Position numbers and translations under genes: made by a program
The notes under the pieces: generated by a model
Seen by the model: the letters and a program-made list of their open reading frames with translations, nothing else
What the model was told of the DNA's origin: nothing
The model's database searches: none
From: Acidimicrobiaceae bacterium
Lineage (GTDB): Bacteria; Actinomycetota; Acidimicrobiia; Acidimicrobiales; Microtrichaceae
Assembly: GCA_003514205.1 (NCBI GenBank)
Contig: DORQ01000241.1
Location: 1-11,354 of the forward strand
DNA length: 11,354 nt
Reading direction: 5' to 3'
In this document: piece after piece, positions 1-7,824 of the stretch
Numbering within the stretch: the stretch's first letter is position 1
Layout: every line of letters begins with the position of its first letter

Positions 1-1317
1 GCCCTTGATGCTATTGATCTCGTGATTTCCATCATCCGTTCCTCCCAAGACGCTGCTGAGGCACGGGCACGGCTGATGGAACAGCTTTCGCTCTCAGAAA
101 TCCAAGCCAGCCATATCCTCGATATGCAGCTTCGACGGCTGACAGCGCTGGAGAAGCTCAAGCTCGAACAAGAGGTCGAGGGGCTTACCCAGTCAATCGA
201 GGACTACCAGCGAATTCTTGCCTCTGAGCAACGCCAGCGCACGATCGTCCTGAAGGAACTTGAGGAGCTGGTCGGGCGTTTCGCGACACCACGAAAGACT
301 CGAATCATCAACCCCGAACAGGTCGATGATGTCTCGCTTGAGGTTCTGCTCGATGATCCGGAGATGGCCACCGATGAGCCCTGCGCCATTGCGCTGACCG
401 CCTCGGGTCTTGTGGGCAGAGAACCCCAGGAAGGCCCCAAACAGGCCACATTCGGCCGACACGACGTGTTGGCCGGCAGGATCACAACCACCACCTTCAG
501 CAAGGTTGCAGCTATTACTGATGCGGGCCGCGTGCTGATTACCCCGGCGGCAGCGATACCGGAGGTGACGGGCAGAACTCGCGGTGCCTCTGCAAGCGAA
601 CTGTTCGCTACCCAAAAAGGAGAACTCGTGCTCTGCGTTCTCGCATCGACACCGTCCACCACCGAACACGCATCGGGCGAATCGGCGTCACTTGACGCGC
701 AACTGGCCAGCTCGACTGCAGGATCTGGTCGCTCGGTGATGATCGTCACTGAAAATGGTGTCATGAAGCGGGTGACACTCGATGAAGTCCTGAGCACACC
801 AAACACGAAGCCGATCATTTCCCTGAAACCAGGAGACAAAGTGATTGCGGCGTTCGAGTGCACCGATGTCTCCGATGTCGCTCTCTGCACCTCTAACGCT
901 CAGGCTTTGCGAGTCGAAACCGAGACCGTCTCTGTTCAAGGCCGCGGTGCAGGCGGTGTGGCCGGGATGAAACTCGGAGACGGAGCGCTGATTGTCGCCG
1001 CTGGCCCAGTTGGATCCGACACGATTCTGCTCACTCACACTGATCGCCAAACTGCAAAGGTGACAGATGCCGCAGAGATCCCCGTTAAGGGCCGCGGCAC
1101 CGGTGGCGTTCGAGTCACGAAGTTCAAAGATGAACGCCGAATAGACTTTGCCTACATCGGCCCCGAGGCCGGCGTCAGTCTGATTGTCGGGACGGAAGAA
1201 TCACCGACGAAGCCCGACCAAAATCCCGAGCCCTTGACGATTGCACATAGCGCCCGAGACCTGATGAGCAAACCAATCGCAAAGCGAATTCTCGGTGTGG
1301 GGTTCGGCAGATGGTGA
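1..1317 (+). CDS. parC: DNA topoisomerase IIA subunit A, C-terminal part (ParC/GyrA family), 5' truncated
   Basis: The reading frame is open from base 1, so the gene starts outside the window; 438 codons are visible. Subunit A of type IIA topoisomerases cuts and rejoins DNA; the catalytic tyrosine region lies upstream and is not seen. Visible residues 1-80 are the end of the breakage-reunion core and its coiled coil (DMQLRRLTALE near residue 42). From about residue 150 a beta-pinwheel DNA-wrapping domain follows, with blade-type motifs such as ENGVMKRV (about 251-258), GRGAGGV (314-320) and GRGTGGV (364-370). I see roughly five blades and no canonical GyrA box (QRRGGKG), which favours topoisomerase IV ParC over gyrase GyrA; this is inference. 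The gene lies 43 bp upstream of a ParE-like subunit, so the two probably form one operon and one A2B2 enzyme. Confidence 0.9.
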   Translation, partial: ALDAIDLVISIIRSSQDAAEARARLMEQLSLSEIQASHILDMQLRRLTALEKLKLEQEVEGLTQSIEDYQRILASEQRQRTIVLKELEELVGRFATPRKTRIINPEQVDDVSLEVLLDDPEMATDEPCAIALTASGLVGREPQEGPKQATFGRHDVLAGRITTTTFSKVAAITDAGRVLITPAAAIPEVTGRTRGASASELFATQKGELVLCVLASTPSTTEHASGESASLDAQLASSTAGSGRSVMIVTENGVMKRVTLDEVLSTPNTKPIISLKPGDKVIAAFECTDVSDVALCTSNAQALRVETETVSVQGRGAGGVAGMKLGDGALIVAAGPVGSDTILLTHTDRQTAKVTDAAEIPVKGRGTGGVRVTKFKDERRIDFAYIGPEAGVSLIVGTEESPTKPDQNPEPLTIAHSARDLMSKPIAKRILGVGFGRW

Positions 1318-1360
1318 TCAACGACACAGGTACACAACGAGACAACGCTGAGGGAAGACC

Positions 1361-3415
1361 ATGAGCGACGGCACGGCAAACAACTCCGGCGCCTATGACG
1401 AGCACTCTATCCAAGTGCTCGAAGGCCTCGACGCCGTTCGCAAGCGACCCGGAATGTATATCGGCGGCACCGGCAATGATGGGCTTCACCACCTGGTGTG
1501 GGAGATCGTGGACAACGGAGTCGACGAGGCCGCGGCTGGCCACGCCAACCTCATCGAGGTCACACTGCACCGGGACAAAAGCGTCGAAGTCTCCGACAAC
1601 GGCCGAGGAATCCCGACCGGACTCAAAGACGGTAAGCGCACCGCGCTTGAGTACGTGTTCACCGAACTCCATGCCGGCGGAAAGTTCGGCGGAGGTGCCT
1701 ATTCGGCATCTGGTGGCCTACATGGAGTTGGAGCATCAGTAGTAAACGCGCTCGCCTCAAAGCTGATCGTTGAAGTTGACCGTGAGGGTCAAACTCATCG
1801 CCTCGGATTCTCTGAGCGAAAGCCTGGCCGTTTCGGGCCCAACGGGGGCTTCAAACCCACAAGCCAGCTGGAGATCGTCAAGAAGATTCCGCCGAAGCGG
1901 ACTGGCACCCGCGTTCGATTCTGGCCCGATTTCGACATCTTCGACCCGGCTGCCACCATCGACTACAACCTGGTGCGCGAACACGTCGCTCAGGTGTGCT
2001 TCCTGGTTCCTGGACTCAAAGTCCGACTTATCGACAAACGAGGTACAGAGCCTCGTGAACCCGAGGAATTCGTAGCGAAGGGCGGCCTTGCCGACTACGT
2101 CGACTTCCTCTCCATCGGCGAACCCGTCACCGAAATCATCACCATCTTCGGTTCCGGAACGTTCGTCGAGAAAGTGCCCGTAGACGGCAAGATGGTCGAG
2201 GTCGAACGGACCTGCCAGGTTGATGTAGCGCTTCGTTGGACCAAGGGGTACGACACCACCCTGGTGAGTTTCGTGAACACGATTCCCACCCGAGAAGGCG
2301 GAACTCATGTCGCAGGACTTGAGCGCTCGATGACCAAGCTCGTCAACGACACCCTCCTCACCTCAACCAAGAAGCTCGCGAAGCTCGCCAAGACGGGCAA
2401 AGATCGAGCCGAGAAGGGCGACGTTCAAGAGGGCCTCGTTGCGGCGATCAAAGTAACCGTTCCCGAGCCACAGTTCCGAGGCCAGACCAAGGGCGAACTC
2501 GGCACGCCAGCGGTGCAGTCGATTGTGTACGAGGTAGTCAAAGAGGGGCTGGGTAATTGGATCGATGGGGGTGGAAGAAAGACTCACGTCAACGCCATCC
2601 GCGACAAAATCGCCCAAGCAGTGCTCAACCGGGTGTCTGCAAAACAGAATCTCGATGCGAAACGCAAAGCTGCCAATCTTGGCTCCACTGGCATGCCCGG
2701 CAAACTGGCCGATTGCCGAACGCACGGCGAGAACGCCGAACTCCTCATCGTGGAAGGCGACTCCGCCGCGGGACCGGCAAAAGCCGGTCGAAACTCGGAG
2801 TACATGGCAGTCCTGCCGCTTCGAGGCAAGGTTGTGAACGCCGGGAAATCAAACCTCAAACAGGTGATCGAAAACACCGAGGCGCAGGCGCTCATTACCG
2901 CCATCGGTGCTGGTTCTGGCCGCGAGTTCCGGATCGAGGACGCACGGTATGGCCGAATCATCATCCTGTGTGACGCCGATGTCGATGGTAGCCATATTCG
3001 CTGCTTGCTCCTGACCTTGATCTACCACTACATGCGACCGCTACTTGAGCATGGCTGTGTCTACGCTGCCCAGCCACCGCTGTACACCGTCAAGGTTGGG
3101 GATGAGAAGATCCATGCGTTTAGCGATGAGGAAAAGGCTCGCCTGACCGAGGAGATCTGTAGGGGAAATCGCAAGGCCGAGAATCTGCAATGGGTTCGTT
3201 TCAAGGGACTCGGCGAGATGGACGTTGAGGAACTCGCCGAGACCTGCCTGGACGCAGACACCCGGATTCTTCGGCGAATCACGATGGCTGATGCATTCGC
3301 TGCAAAGGATGCTGGCGAGTTGTTTGAAACCCTCATGGGCAACGACGTCGGGCGGCGGCGGCAGTTCCTGCTCGACAACTCCGATCTCATTGATCTCGAC
3401 TCGCTCGACGTCTAG
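1361..3415 (+). CDS. parE: DNA topoisomerase IV subunit B (ParE-type; GyrB family)
   Basis: ATPase subunit of a type IIA topoisomerase, 684 residues, about family length. The GHKL ATP-binding fold is at the N-terminus: E48 and N52 in WEIVDNGVDEA, D79 in SDNGRGIP, and the lid motif GGLHGVG at 118-124. The transducer QTK loop is Q375-K377. The TOPRIM domain shows EGDSA at 465-469 and the metal-binding aspartates D538, D540, D542 in DADVDG. The C-terminal signature RFKGLGEMD is at 613-621. The stretch GAGSGREF plus RYGRIIILCDADVDG and HIRCLL resembles actinobacterial ParE rather than GyrB, so I call topoisomerase IV; gyrase is the alternative. EGDSAAG replaces the usual EGDSAGG. The ATG at 1361 is preceded by GAGGGA (1350-1355), a good ribosome binding site. 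It is likely co-transcribed with the A subunit, in A-then-B order. Confidence 0.95.
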   Translation: MSDGTANNSGAYDEHSIQVLEGLDAVRKRPGMYIGGTGNDGLHHLVWEIVDNGVDEAAAGHANLIEVTLHRDKSVEVSDNGRGIPTGLKDGKRTALEYVFTELHAGGKFGGGAYSASGGLHGVGASVVNALASKLIVEVDREGQTHRLGFSERKPGRFGPNGGFKPTSQLEIVKKIPPKRTGTRVRFWPDFDIFDPAATIDYNLVREHVAQVCFLVPGLKVRLIDKRGTEPREPEEFVAKGGLADYVDFLSIGEPVTEIITIFGSGTFVEKVPVDGKMVEVERTCQVDVALRWTKGYDTTLVSFVNTIPTREGGTHVAGLERSMTKLVNDTLLTSTKKLAKLAKTGKDRAEKGDVQEGLVAAIKVTVPEPQFRGQTKGELGTPAVQSIVYEVVKEGLGNWIDGGGRKTHVNAIRDKIAQAVLNRVSAKQNLDAKRKAANLGSTGMPGKLADCRTHGENAELLIVEGDSAAGPAKAGRNSEYMAVLPLRGKVVNAGKSNLKQVIENTEAQALITAIGAGSGREFRIEDARYGRIIILCDADVDGSHIRCLLLTLIYHYMRPLLEHGCVYAAQPPLYTVKVGDEKIHAFSDEEKARLTEEICRGNRKAENLQWVRFKGLGEMDVEELAETCLDADTRILRRITMADAFAAKDAGELFETLMGNDVGRRRQFLLDNSDLIDLDSLDV

Positions 3416-3459
3416 CTAACACACACTCGAACCGGCGCTCGGGACTCAGCAATTGGGTT

Positions 3460-3522
3460 TCGACAATCGACAAGTCCCGGCCGCTGATCGACAGTCGGCA
3501 TTCGACAATCCCCCAATCGACA
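3460..3522 (+). repeat. Cluster of five TCGACA motifs upstream of the esterase promoter
   Basis: The hexamer TCGACA occurs at 3460, 3467, 3488, 3502 and 3517, giving start-to-start steps of 7, 21, 14 and 15 bp, close to multiples of 7. Several copies extend to TTCGACAAT or ATCGACA. The last copy doubles as the -35 element of the promoter below. The cluster could bind a regulator or be simple sequence drift; no known operator is recognised. Confidence 0.5.
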
Positions 3523-3545
3523 CTGCCCACAGGACTCTCTATCCT
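3517..3545 (+). promoter_or_regulatory. Predicted promoter giving a leaderless esterase mRNA
   Basis: TCGACA (3517-3522, five of six matches to the TTGACA -35 consensus) and TATCCT (3540-3545, -10 consensus TATAAT-like) are separated by exactly 17 bp. The expected transcription start, about 7 bp after the -10, coincides with the GTG at 3552, so the transcript would begin at or next to the start codon. No Shine-Dalgarno is seen before this GTG, as expected for leaderless translation, which is common in actinobacteria. Confidence 0.6.
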
Positions 3546-3551
3546 GAGCGA

Positions 3552-4490
3552 GTGACGTCTCTACCGAAACACGCCCTGCGTACCCTTCCAGCTGCGCTTG
3601 TCGTGTGCCTACTTGCAGCCTGTTCAGCCGCTCCCAATACCCCATTCCGAGTTCGCGAGCAGCGCGCACTTGCTACGACCTGCAGCACCGACGGCGCTGC
3701 CGCACCGGTTCCAACGAGTATCGACGCCGGTGGACGACCGTCGATTCTTGTCGCTCCGGCGAACTATCAACGAGGCCAGGCGTACCCCCTGCTCGTGAGT
3801 CTCCATCCGTTCTCGCTCGGCTACGACTTCTGGGAGGCCTATAGCGGTCTGGGCGCGGCCGCCTCCCAACGTGGGTATTGGGTGTTGATTCCGAACGGGA
3901 GCGATCCCGGCCCACGATGGTCGATCCCAGGTGGCCTGGAGTTCGGGGTTGATGACATCGCATGGGTTGAAGAGCTGATTCAGCAGACTGCCCGGACGGT
4001 CTGTGTGGATCCCACCCGGATCTTCGCAGCCGGATTCTCCTCCGGCTCAGCAATGTCTGTGGGACTGAGCTGCGAGCTGCCCTGGCGGTTCCGAGCAATT
4101 GCCTCCTCTGGAGGTTCCAACCTCACGTCACCGTGCCCGAGCGCACCGCCGGTCGATGCACTCATCCTCCATGGCACAGCAGATCCGATTGCTACGCCCC
4201 TTGGCAGCGAAGTGATCTTCGCTCCACCGATGGGATTGCCACTGACGGTCGCCATTGCGGCCTTCGCCACGCGTAACGGGTGCGTGGGAGCGCCTTCGGT
4301 CACCCAGTTCACTCCGAGTACCAAGCGCTCGGTCTATTCCTGCCCAGGCCACCGGCTCGAATATCTGTCGATGCAAGGCGCTGGCCACACCTGGGCTGGA
4401 GCGGCCTTCCCGCTGGAGCTCTTCGTGGGCCCGACTGATCGATCATTCTCGGCCACCACTGAGGTCTTGGATTTCTTCGAAGCGTCATGA
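3552..4490 (+). CDS. Secreted lipoprotein esterase, LpqC / PHB-depolymerase-like alpha/beta hydrolase
   Basis: A 312-residue alpha/beta hydrolase, probably cutting ester bonds outside the membrane. The N-terminus has basic residues, a hydrophobic stretch and the lipobox LAAC (lipidated Cys24), so it should be anchored on the outer face of the membrane. The catalytic triad can be read as S163 in GFSSG (161-165), D211 in LHGTADP and H279 in GAGHTW, the order found in the LpqC, feruloyl-esterase and PHB-depolymerase group. Further cysteines (151, 174, 195, 244, 264) fit an exported, disulfide-bearing protein. I chose the GTG at 3552 because it puts the signal peptide at the N-terminus and sits at the predicted transcription start; an in-frame TTG at 3453 would add 33 unlikely residues. 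The substrate is unknown. The stop overlaps the lhgO start by ATGA, so the two are translationally coupled. Confidence 0.85.
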   Translation: MTSLPKHALRTLPAALVVCLLAACSAAPNTPFRVREQRALATTCSTDGAAAPVPTSIDAGGRPSILVAPANYQRGQAYPLLVSLHPFSLGYDFWEAYSGLGAAASQRGYWVLIPNGSDPGPRWSIPGGLEFGVDDIAWVEELIQQTARTVCVDPTRIFAAGFSSGSAMSVGLSCELPWRFRAIASSGGSNLTSPCPSAPPVDALILHGTADPIATPLGSEVIFAPPMGLPLTVAIAAFATRNGCVGAPSVTQFTPSTKRSVYSCPGHRLEYLSMQGAGHTWAGAAFPLELFVGPTDRSFSATTEVLDFFEAS

Positions 4491-5704
4491 CACACACCGA
4501 ATCCGAAATCATCGTCATTGGCGCGGGCATTGTGGGCCTGGCAACTGCTCGAGCTCTCCAGCGCCAACACCCCGGCGCTGTCGTTACTGTGTTCGACAAG
4601 GAAACCTCAGTCGCTGCGCACCAAACAGGTCGGAACTCCGGAGTGATTCACTCGGGGCTGTACTACCCGCCGGCCTCCCAGAAGGCCGCCATGGTGAAGA
4701 CCGGCCGCGAGCTGTTGTTTGACTTCATCAACGAGCAGGAGATTCCGGTCGACCTGTGCGGCAAAGTTGTGGTTGCGACCCGCCCTGATGAGGTCACCCG
4801 CCTCGATGGCCTCAAGGCCAGGGGCCTTGAACATGGGCTGGCAGTCAGGTCGATCTCCCTCGGCGAGCTTCGGGACCGCGAGCCCTTTGTTCAAGGGCTC
4901 GCTGCACTGGTGGTCCCCGAGGCTGGCATCACCGACTATGTCATGATCTGCGAACGACTTGCGGATTCCATCGTTGCCGCCGGAGGGTGGTTGGAACTCG
5001 GGTCTCAAGTGACCGCCATCAATGAGGAGGCCGATCACGTCTCCGTGGTCACCGCCTCAACGGGTGGCCGTGAAACAACTACTCGAGCCAAGTGGTTGGT
5101 GAATTGCTCCGGGCTGCACTCGGACCGAATCGCGCAGCTCAGCGGGCGACAGACCGAGGCCCGGATCATGCCGTTTCGAGGCGAGTACTACGAGCTCACC
5201 CCCCAATCTCGAAGTCTCGTCAAGCACCTTGTCTATCCAGTTCCGGATCCTCGTTTCCCCTTCCTTGGGGTTCACTTCACCCGGATGATCAACGGCGAGA
5301 TTCATGCTGGCCCAAATGCTGTCCTCGCTCTCGCACGGGAGGGCTACACCTGGCGGCAGGCGAACCGAGTCGACCTCCTGGAGATGGCCAAGGACCCAGG
5401 AAGCTGGAAACTGTTCAAGAAATACTGGCGAACGGGAATGGGCGAAATGCATCGCTCGCTCTCCAAGGCAGCCTTCGTCACTGCCCTTCAACAACTCGTG
5501 CCCGAAGTCACCGCCACCGATCTCGTCAAGAGTGGAGCCGGCATTCGGGCTCAGGCACTGCGAAGAGACGGTTCACTGGTCGACGACTTTGAGTTCGTTG
5601 AAGGTGCCCGATCTGTGCACGTTGTCAACGCACCGTCGCCGGCGGCCACAGCGAGCTTGGCTATTGGCGAAGCTATCGCGACGCGCCTTGGGAAGAAGTT
5701 CTAG
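4487..5704 (+). CDS. lhgO: L-2-hydroxyglutarate oxidase/dehydrogenase, FAD-dependent
   Basis: A 405-residue FAD-dependent oxidoreductase of the DAO fold, near the family's usual 400-420. It oxidises L-2-hydroxyglutarate to 2-oxoglutarate, passing electrons to oxygen or quinone, and removes a by-product of 2-oxoglutarate metabolism. The N-terminal dinucleotide-binding motif is IGAGIVGLA (G12, G14, G17). The family signature HQTGRNSGVIHSGLYYPP starts at residue 45. The C-terminal FAD-binding part shows GAGIRAQAL (about 347-355) and NAPSPAATASLAIG (about 382-395). These are typical LhgO/YgaF motifs rather than those of glycerol-3-phosphate dehydrogenase, the main relative it could be confused with. 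The start ATG overlaps the esterase stop (ATGA), so it probably depends on the promoter before the esterase. Its 3' end overlaps the convergent membrane-protein gene by 32 bp. Confidence 0.92.
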   Translation: MTHTESEIIVIGAGIVGLATARALQRQHPGAVVTVFDKETSVAAHQTGRNSGVIHSGLYYPPASQKAAMVKTGRELLFDFINEQEIPVDLCGKVVVATRPDEVTRLDGLKARGLEHGLAVRSISLGELRDREPFVQGLAALVVPEAGITDYVMICERLADSIVAAGGWLELGSQVTAINEEADHVSVVTASTGGRETTTRAKWLVNCSGLHSDRIAQLSGRQTEARIMPFRGEYYELTPQSRSLVKHLVYPVPDPRFPFLGVHFTRMINGEIHAGPNAVLALAREGYTWRQANRVDLLEMAKDPGSWKLFKKYWRTGMGEMHRSLSKAAFVTALQQLVPEVTATDLVKSGAGIRAQALRRDGSLVDDFEFVEGARSVHVVNAPSPAATASLAIGEAIATRLGKKF

Positions 5705-6554
5705 GCGCACGTCCCTGAGATGGCTGTGCGAGGCCCTCGGTCTTCAGAGCTAGGTCCTGAGTTCTAAAAGCGAGGACTTCAGTTCGACGTGCCCGAGACA
5801 CAGTCAGCCCAGCAACCACAACTCCCCCAACAGCCGCGACTGCGCTCACTCCCGCAACTATCTCGGGACGGGCACCGAATCCGAGTCCGCTACACCCCAG
5901 TCCCGCGACGATGTAGCTGGCCGGTGCAATTCTTCGACTGACTGGTTCCAGGGCTGCGAACCGAGCATGCATGTGATCGAGATCGGCGGGAGACGAGATG
6001 GTTGCGCCAAGCCACACAACGGCGCCGCGAACAAGCCCGAAAACCAACCCGATCAGTAACGCCTGAGGAGGTTGGAGCAACACAGCCCCGAGTGCCACGA
6101 CGAGATACACCCCCGTGGTCATCACGTAGGTGCATAACCCGAACCCGATCTGACAGCCGTATCCGAAGCCCAGAACCCATCCGCGATACTCGTCGATCCA
6201 TCGTTCATCGACTTGTCGCCGAATATGGGGAAGCGCCGGGCCGATTGCACCGATGTCAGCGAGTGCCGCTAGGAGCAGCAGCGCGCCTGATAGCGCTAGA
6301 CCTGACGACTCTGACAACCCCATCCATCGGAGGGACTGCGAGAGCGCAGTACCCAATACTCCCAACCCGGCGCCACCAACAACTGCTCCGATGCTGTAGC
6401 TGAGCGCAGTCGGCGCAAATGAGCGACCTCGTCCGGACTCGCCGATCCTGGTGATGGTGGAGGCCACAGAGAGCCCACACGGCGACCACGTCGAACGGAG
6501 CGCCGCCACCACGACGACTGGCGAGATTGCGGCGAACATCCCGAAAGAAGTCAT
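5673..6554 (-). CDS. CcdA/DsbD-like multi-pass membrane protein, last gene of the mau-like operon
   Basis: A 293-residue membrane protein with about six hydrophobic segments. C26 lies in WSPCGLSV near the first segment, like the SPC motif of CcdA/DsbD, and C134 and C141 lie in GYGCQIGFGLC in a mid-protein segment; C221 is a further cysteine. Paired cysteines in the first and a later membrane helix are how CcdA/DsbD proteins carry reductant across the membrane, so that role is inferred; overall similarity is weak and a sulfite-exporter-like or unrelated transporter is possible. The ATG at 6554 is chosen because it overlaps the upstream stop by ATGA; an earlier in-frame start at 6689 would add 45 residues with no membrane-protein character. 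The tail carries four degenerate heptads (256-283) ending in a basic, Ser-rich terminus that overlaps the convergent lhgO end. Confidence 0.75.
   Translation of the reverse strand: MTSFGMFAAISPVVVVAALRSTWSPCGLSVASTITRIGESGRGRSFAPTALSYSIGAVVGGAGLGVLGTALSQSLRWMGLSESSGLALSGALLLLAALADIGAIGPALPHIRRQVDERWIDEYRGWVLGFGYGCQIGFGLCTYVMTTGVYLVVALGAVLLQPPQALLIGLVFGLVRGAVVWLGATISSPADLDHMHARFAALEPVSRRIAPASYIVAGLGCSGLGFGARPEIVAGVSAVAAVGGVVVAGLTVSRARRTEVLAFRTQDLALKTEGLAQPSQGRAPRTSSQGASR
5707..5790 (-). repeat. Four degenerate 21-bp tandem repeats coding a heptad tail
   Basis: Units at 5707-5727, 5728-5748, 5749-5769 and 5770-5790 (plus-strand coordinates) are related 21-mers, clearest in the last three. Read on the minus strand they encode RRTEVLA, FRTQDLA, LKTEGLA and QPSQGRA, residues 256-283 of the membrane protein. 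The period in whole codons suggests expansion of a coding repeat at the C-terminus. Confidence 0.65.
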
Positions 6555-7051
6555 TGCGGTTCCACGACAACGGTTTGAAGGAGTTTTGTGGCGAGAGCCG
6601 ACAGTGAATTCCGCCGAACTGAGCTTCCCAGCACACAGAACAATGAGAAGGCGCGTCCCTCGACAGTAAAGAACCGCTGTGTGCCGCAACGGTTCGGCAG
6701 TGCCCGCTGAAGCGCCGCCTGGTCGAATTCGCTGGCGCGAAGTTTCGGAAATCCGGGTCGGAACAACGGCGTGTTCCCAGCTTCAGCATCAAATTCCGCA
6801 ATCGCAATGAACACATCGGTGAGACCCAGGAGCGGGACCACGTGACTCCCGTAGTCGCCTTTCAGTGGGGGCATCGCAACAGTGGCTGCATGCAACACTG
6901 GATGAACGAATCCCGACACCGGAACCTCGTCGCCAGGGACCAGGATCTCGGACTGCTCACGAAGCGTGATGCGAATATCCCAACCTGGCAACAGGGACAC
7001 ACTCAGTCCATGGGCGTTGAGGCGCTGCAGCGGTCGAGCGTTCACCATCAT
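6551..7051 (-). CDS. Uncharacterised 166-residue protein in the mau-like operon
   Basis: I do not recognise a named family. The product has no signal peptide and no membrane segment, so it is probably cytoplasmic. It starts with a short LNAHGLSVSLLPGWDIRI segment (11-28, containing the GWD at 23-25), followed by HAATVAMPPLKGDYGSH (54-70), an FIAIAEFD strand (81-88) and a conserved-looking end with QRFFTVEGRAF (125-135) and LGSS. It looks like a beta-rich domain with two cysteines (C122, C139). I have an impression, not checked, that similar proteins accompany MauA/MauE-like genes in other actinobacteria. The start ATG overlaps the stop of the MauD-like gene and its stop overlaps the start of the membrane-protein gene, both by ATGA, which argues that it is a real and tightly co-translated gene. 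Confidence 0.8.
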   Translation of the reverse strand: MMVNARPLQRLNAHGLSVSLLPGWDIRITLREQSEILVPGDEVPVSGFVHPVLHAATVAMPPLKGDYGSHVVPLLGLTDVFIAIAEFDAEAGNTPLFRPGFPKLRASEFDQAALQRALPNRCGTQRFFTVEGRAFSLFCVLGSSVRRNSLSALATKLLQTVVVEPQ

Positions 7052-7824
7052 TCAGAACGCTCGTGATAGAGACTTGGATCGCCGGGCTCGATTCCTGCGG
7101 CCTTCAGCTCAGCATCTACACGGGCTGAGCGACGCATAGCATCCAGCATGTCTCGGCGACTGACCCCTTCGATTGATGGGCCGCCATTTCCAGCACTGGC
7201 GGAGGCCGCAACTGCGGCATCCGCTCGGGCTCTGACGAGTAACCCCTTCAGCTGATCGAAGGTCGAGGCCGACCCTTCGCCGCACACTGTCCCGGAGGGA
7301 CCGTCGACCAAGATGAAGTAGGGAGCAACTGGCACCGAGTAGTCATCCCATGCCTCGCTGGACAAGATCGTGAGGATCTCCCCCCGAGCGAGTTTGGACA
7401 CCAACGATGGGCTCTCGGCCTCCGCTCCCTTGGTGACCGCCACCACATTCGCGCCGCCAGCAACCTCAGCCCTCCGCACCGGATCTGCGAACCCGCTCCA
7501 GAACTCGTGACACGTCAGACATCCCGAGGAAAGGAAGGCCAACAGGGTGAATCGCTGGACGTCGACCACGGCCACCGCCATTGCATCGCCCTCGGGGGCA
7601 ACACCAATCAAGTCTCGAGCCGCAGCGCTGCCAGCGGAGATCTGCGATGTAGCGCCACTGCGCATGGATTGGCTGACCCCTCCGTTGTGGTCTCGGTCAG
7701 CCTCGAAGTCGACTCCCAGTTCTTGCAAGGCTCGCAGGATTTCTGCGTGTGAGCGCAGTAGCCCGACCACGAGCACCGCCAGCAATGCAACAGCCACTAC
7801 CAGCGCCGTTACCAAAATCGTCAT
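7048..7824 (-). CDS. MauD-like membrane-anchored thioredoxin-fold protein
   Basis: A 258-residue protein with a single N-terminal membrane anchor (about residues 3-23) followed by a linker and a thioredoxin-like domain facing outside. The redox site is C102-L-T-C105 in SSGCLTCHEFW, after the strand FTLLAFL. The likely cis-proline is P168 in VPVAPYF, followed by the strand ILVDGPSGTV. This is the layout of MauD, which works with MauE to make the disulfides of the MauA light chain in methylotrophs; the same role for the cysteine-rich product of the gene just upstream is inferred. It has a longer, charged C-terminal tail (about 205-258) than the thioredoxin fold needs. Both ends overlap its neighbours by ATGA. 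A generic TlpA/redoxin is the alternative. Confidence 0.85.
   Translation of the reverse strand: MTILVTALVVAVALLAVLVVGLLRSHAEILRALQELGVDFEADRDHNGGVSQSMRSGATSQISAGSAAARDLIGVAPEGDAMAVAVVDVQRFTLLAFLSSGCLTCHEFWSGFADPVRRAEVAGGANVVAVTKGAEAESPSLVSKLARGEILTILSSEAWDDYSVPVAPYFILVDGPSGTVCGEGSASTFDQLKGLLVRARADAAVAASASAGNGGPSIEGVSRRDMLDAMRRSARVDAELKAAGIEPGDPSLYHERSE

Noticed and set aside
204..890. Long minus-strand open frame opposite the topoisomerase A subunit
   Set aside because: It is antisense to clearly conserved ParC/GyrA sequence, has Ser/Arg-rich composition typical of shadow frames, and shows no recognisable motif.
1757..2308. Minus-strand open frame opposite the ParE transducer region
   Set aside because: Antisense shadow of a conserved gene; no RBS or domain.
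3453..3551. In-frame N-terminal extension of the esterase from a TTG
   Set aside because: It would bury the lipoprotein signal peptide behind 33 polar residues and runs through the promoter and TCGACA cluster.
6256..6816. Minus-strand open frame overlapping the CcdA-like and 166-residue genes
   Set aside because: It crosses two genes joined by an ATGA overlap, is Arg/Ser/Cys-rich without family features, and lies in another frame.
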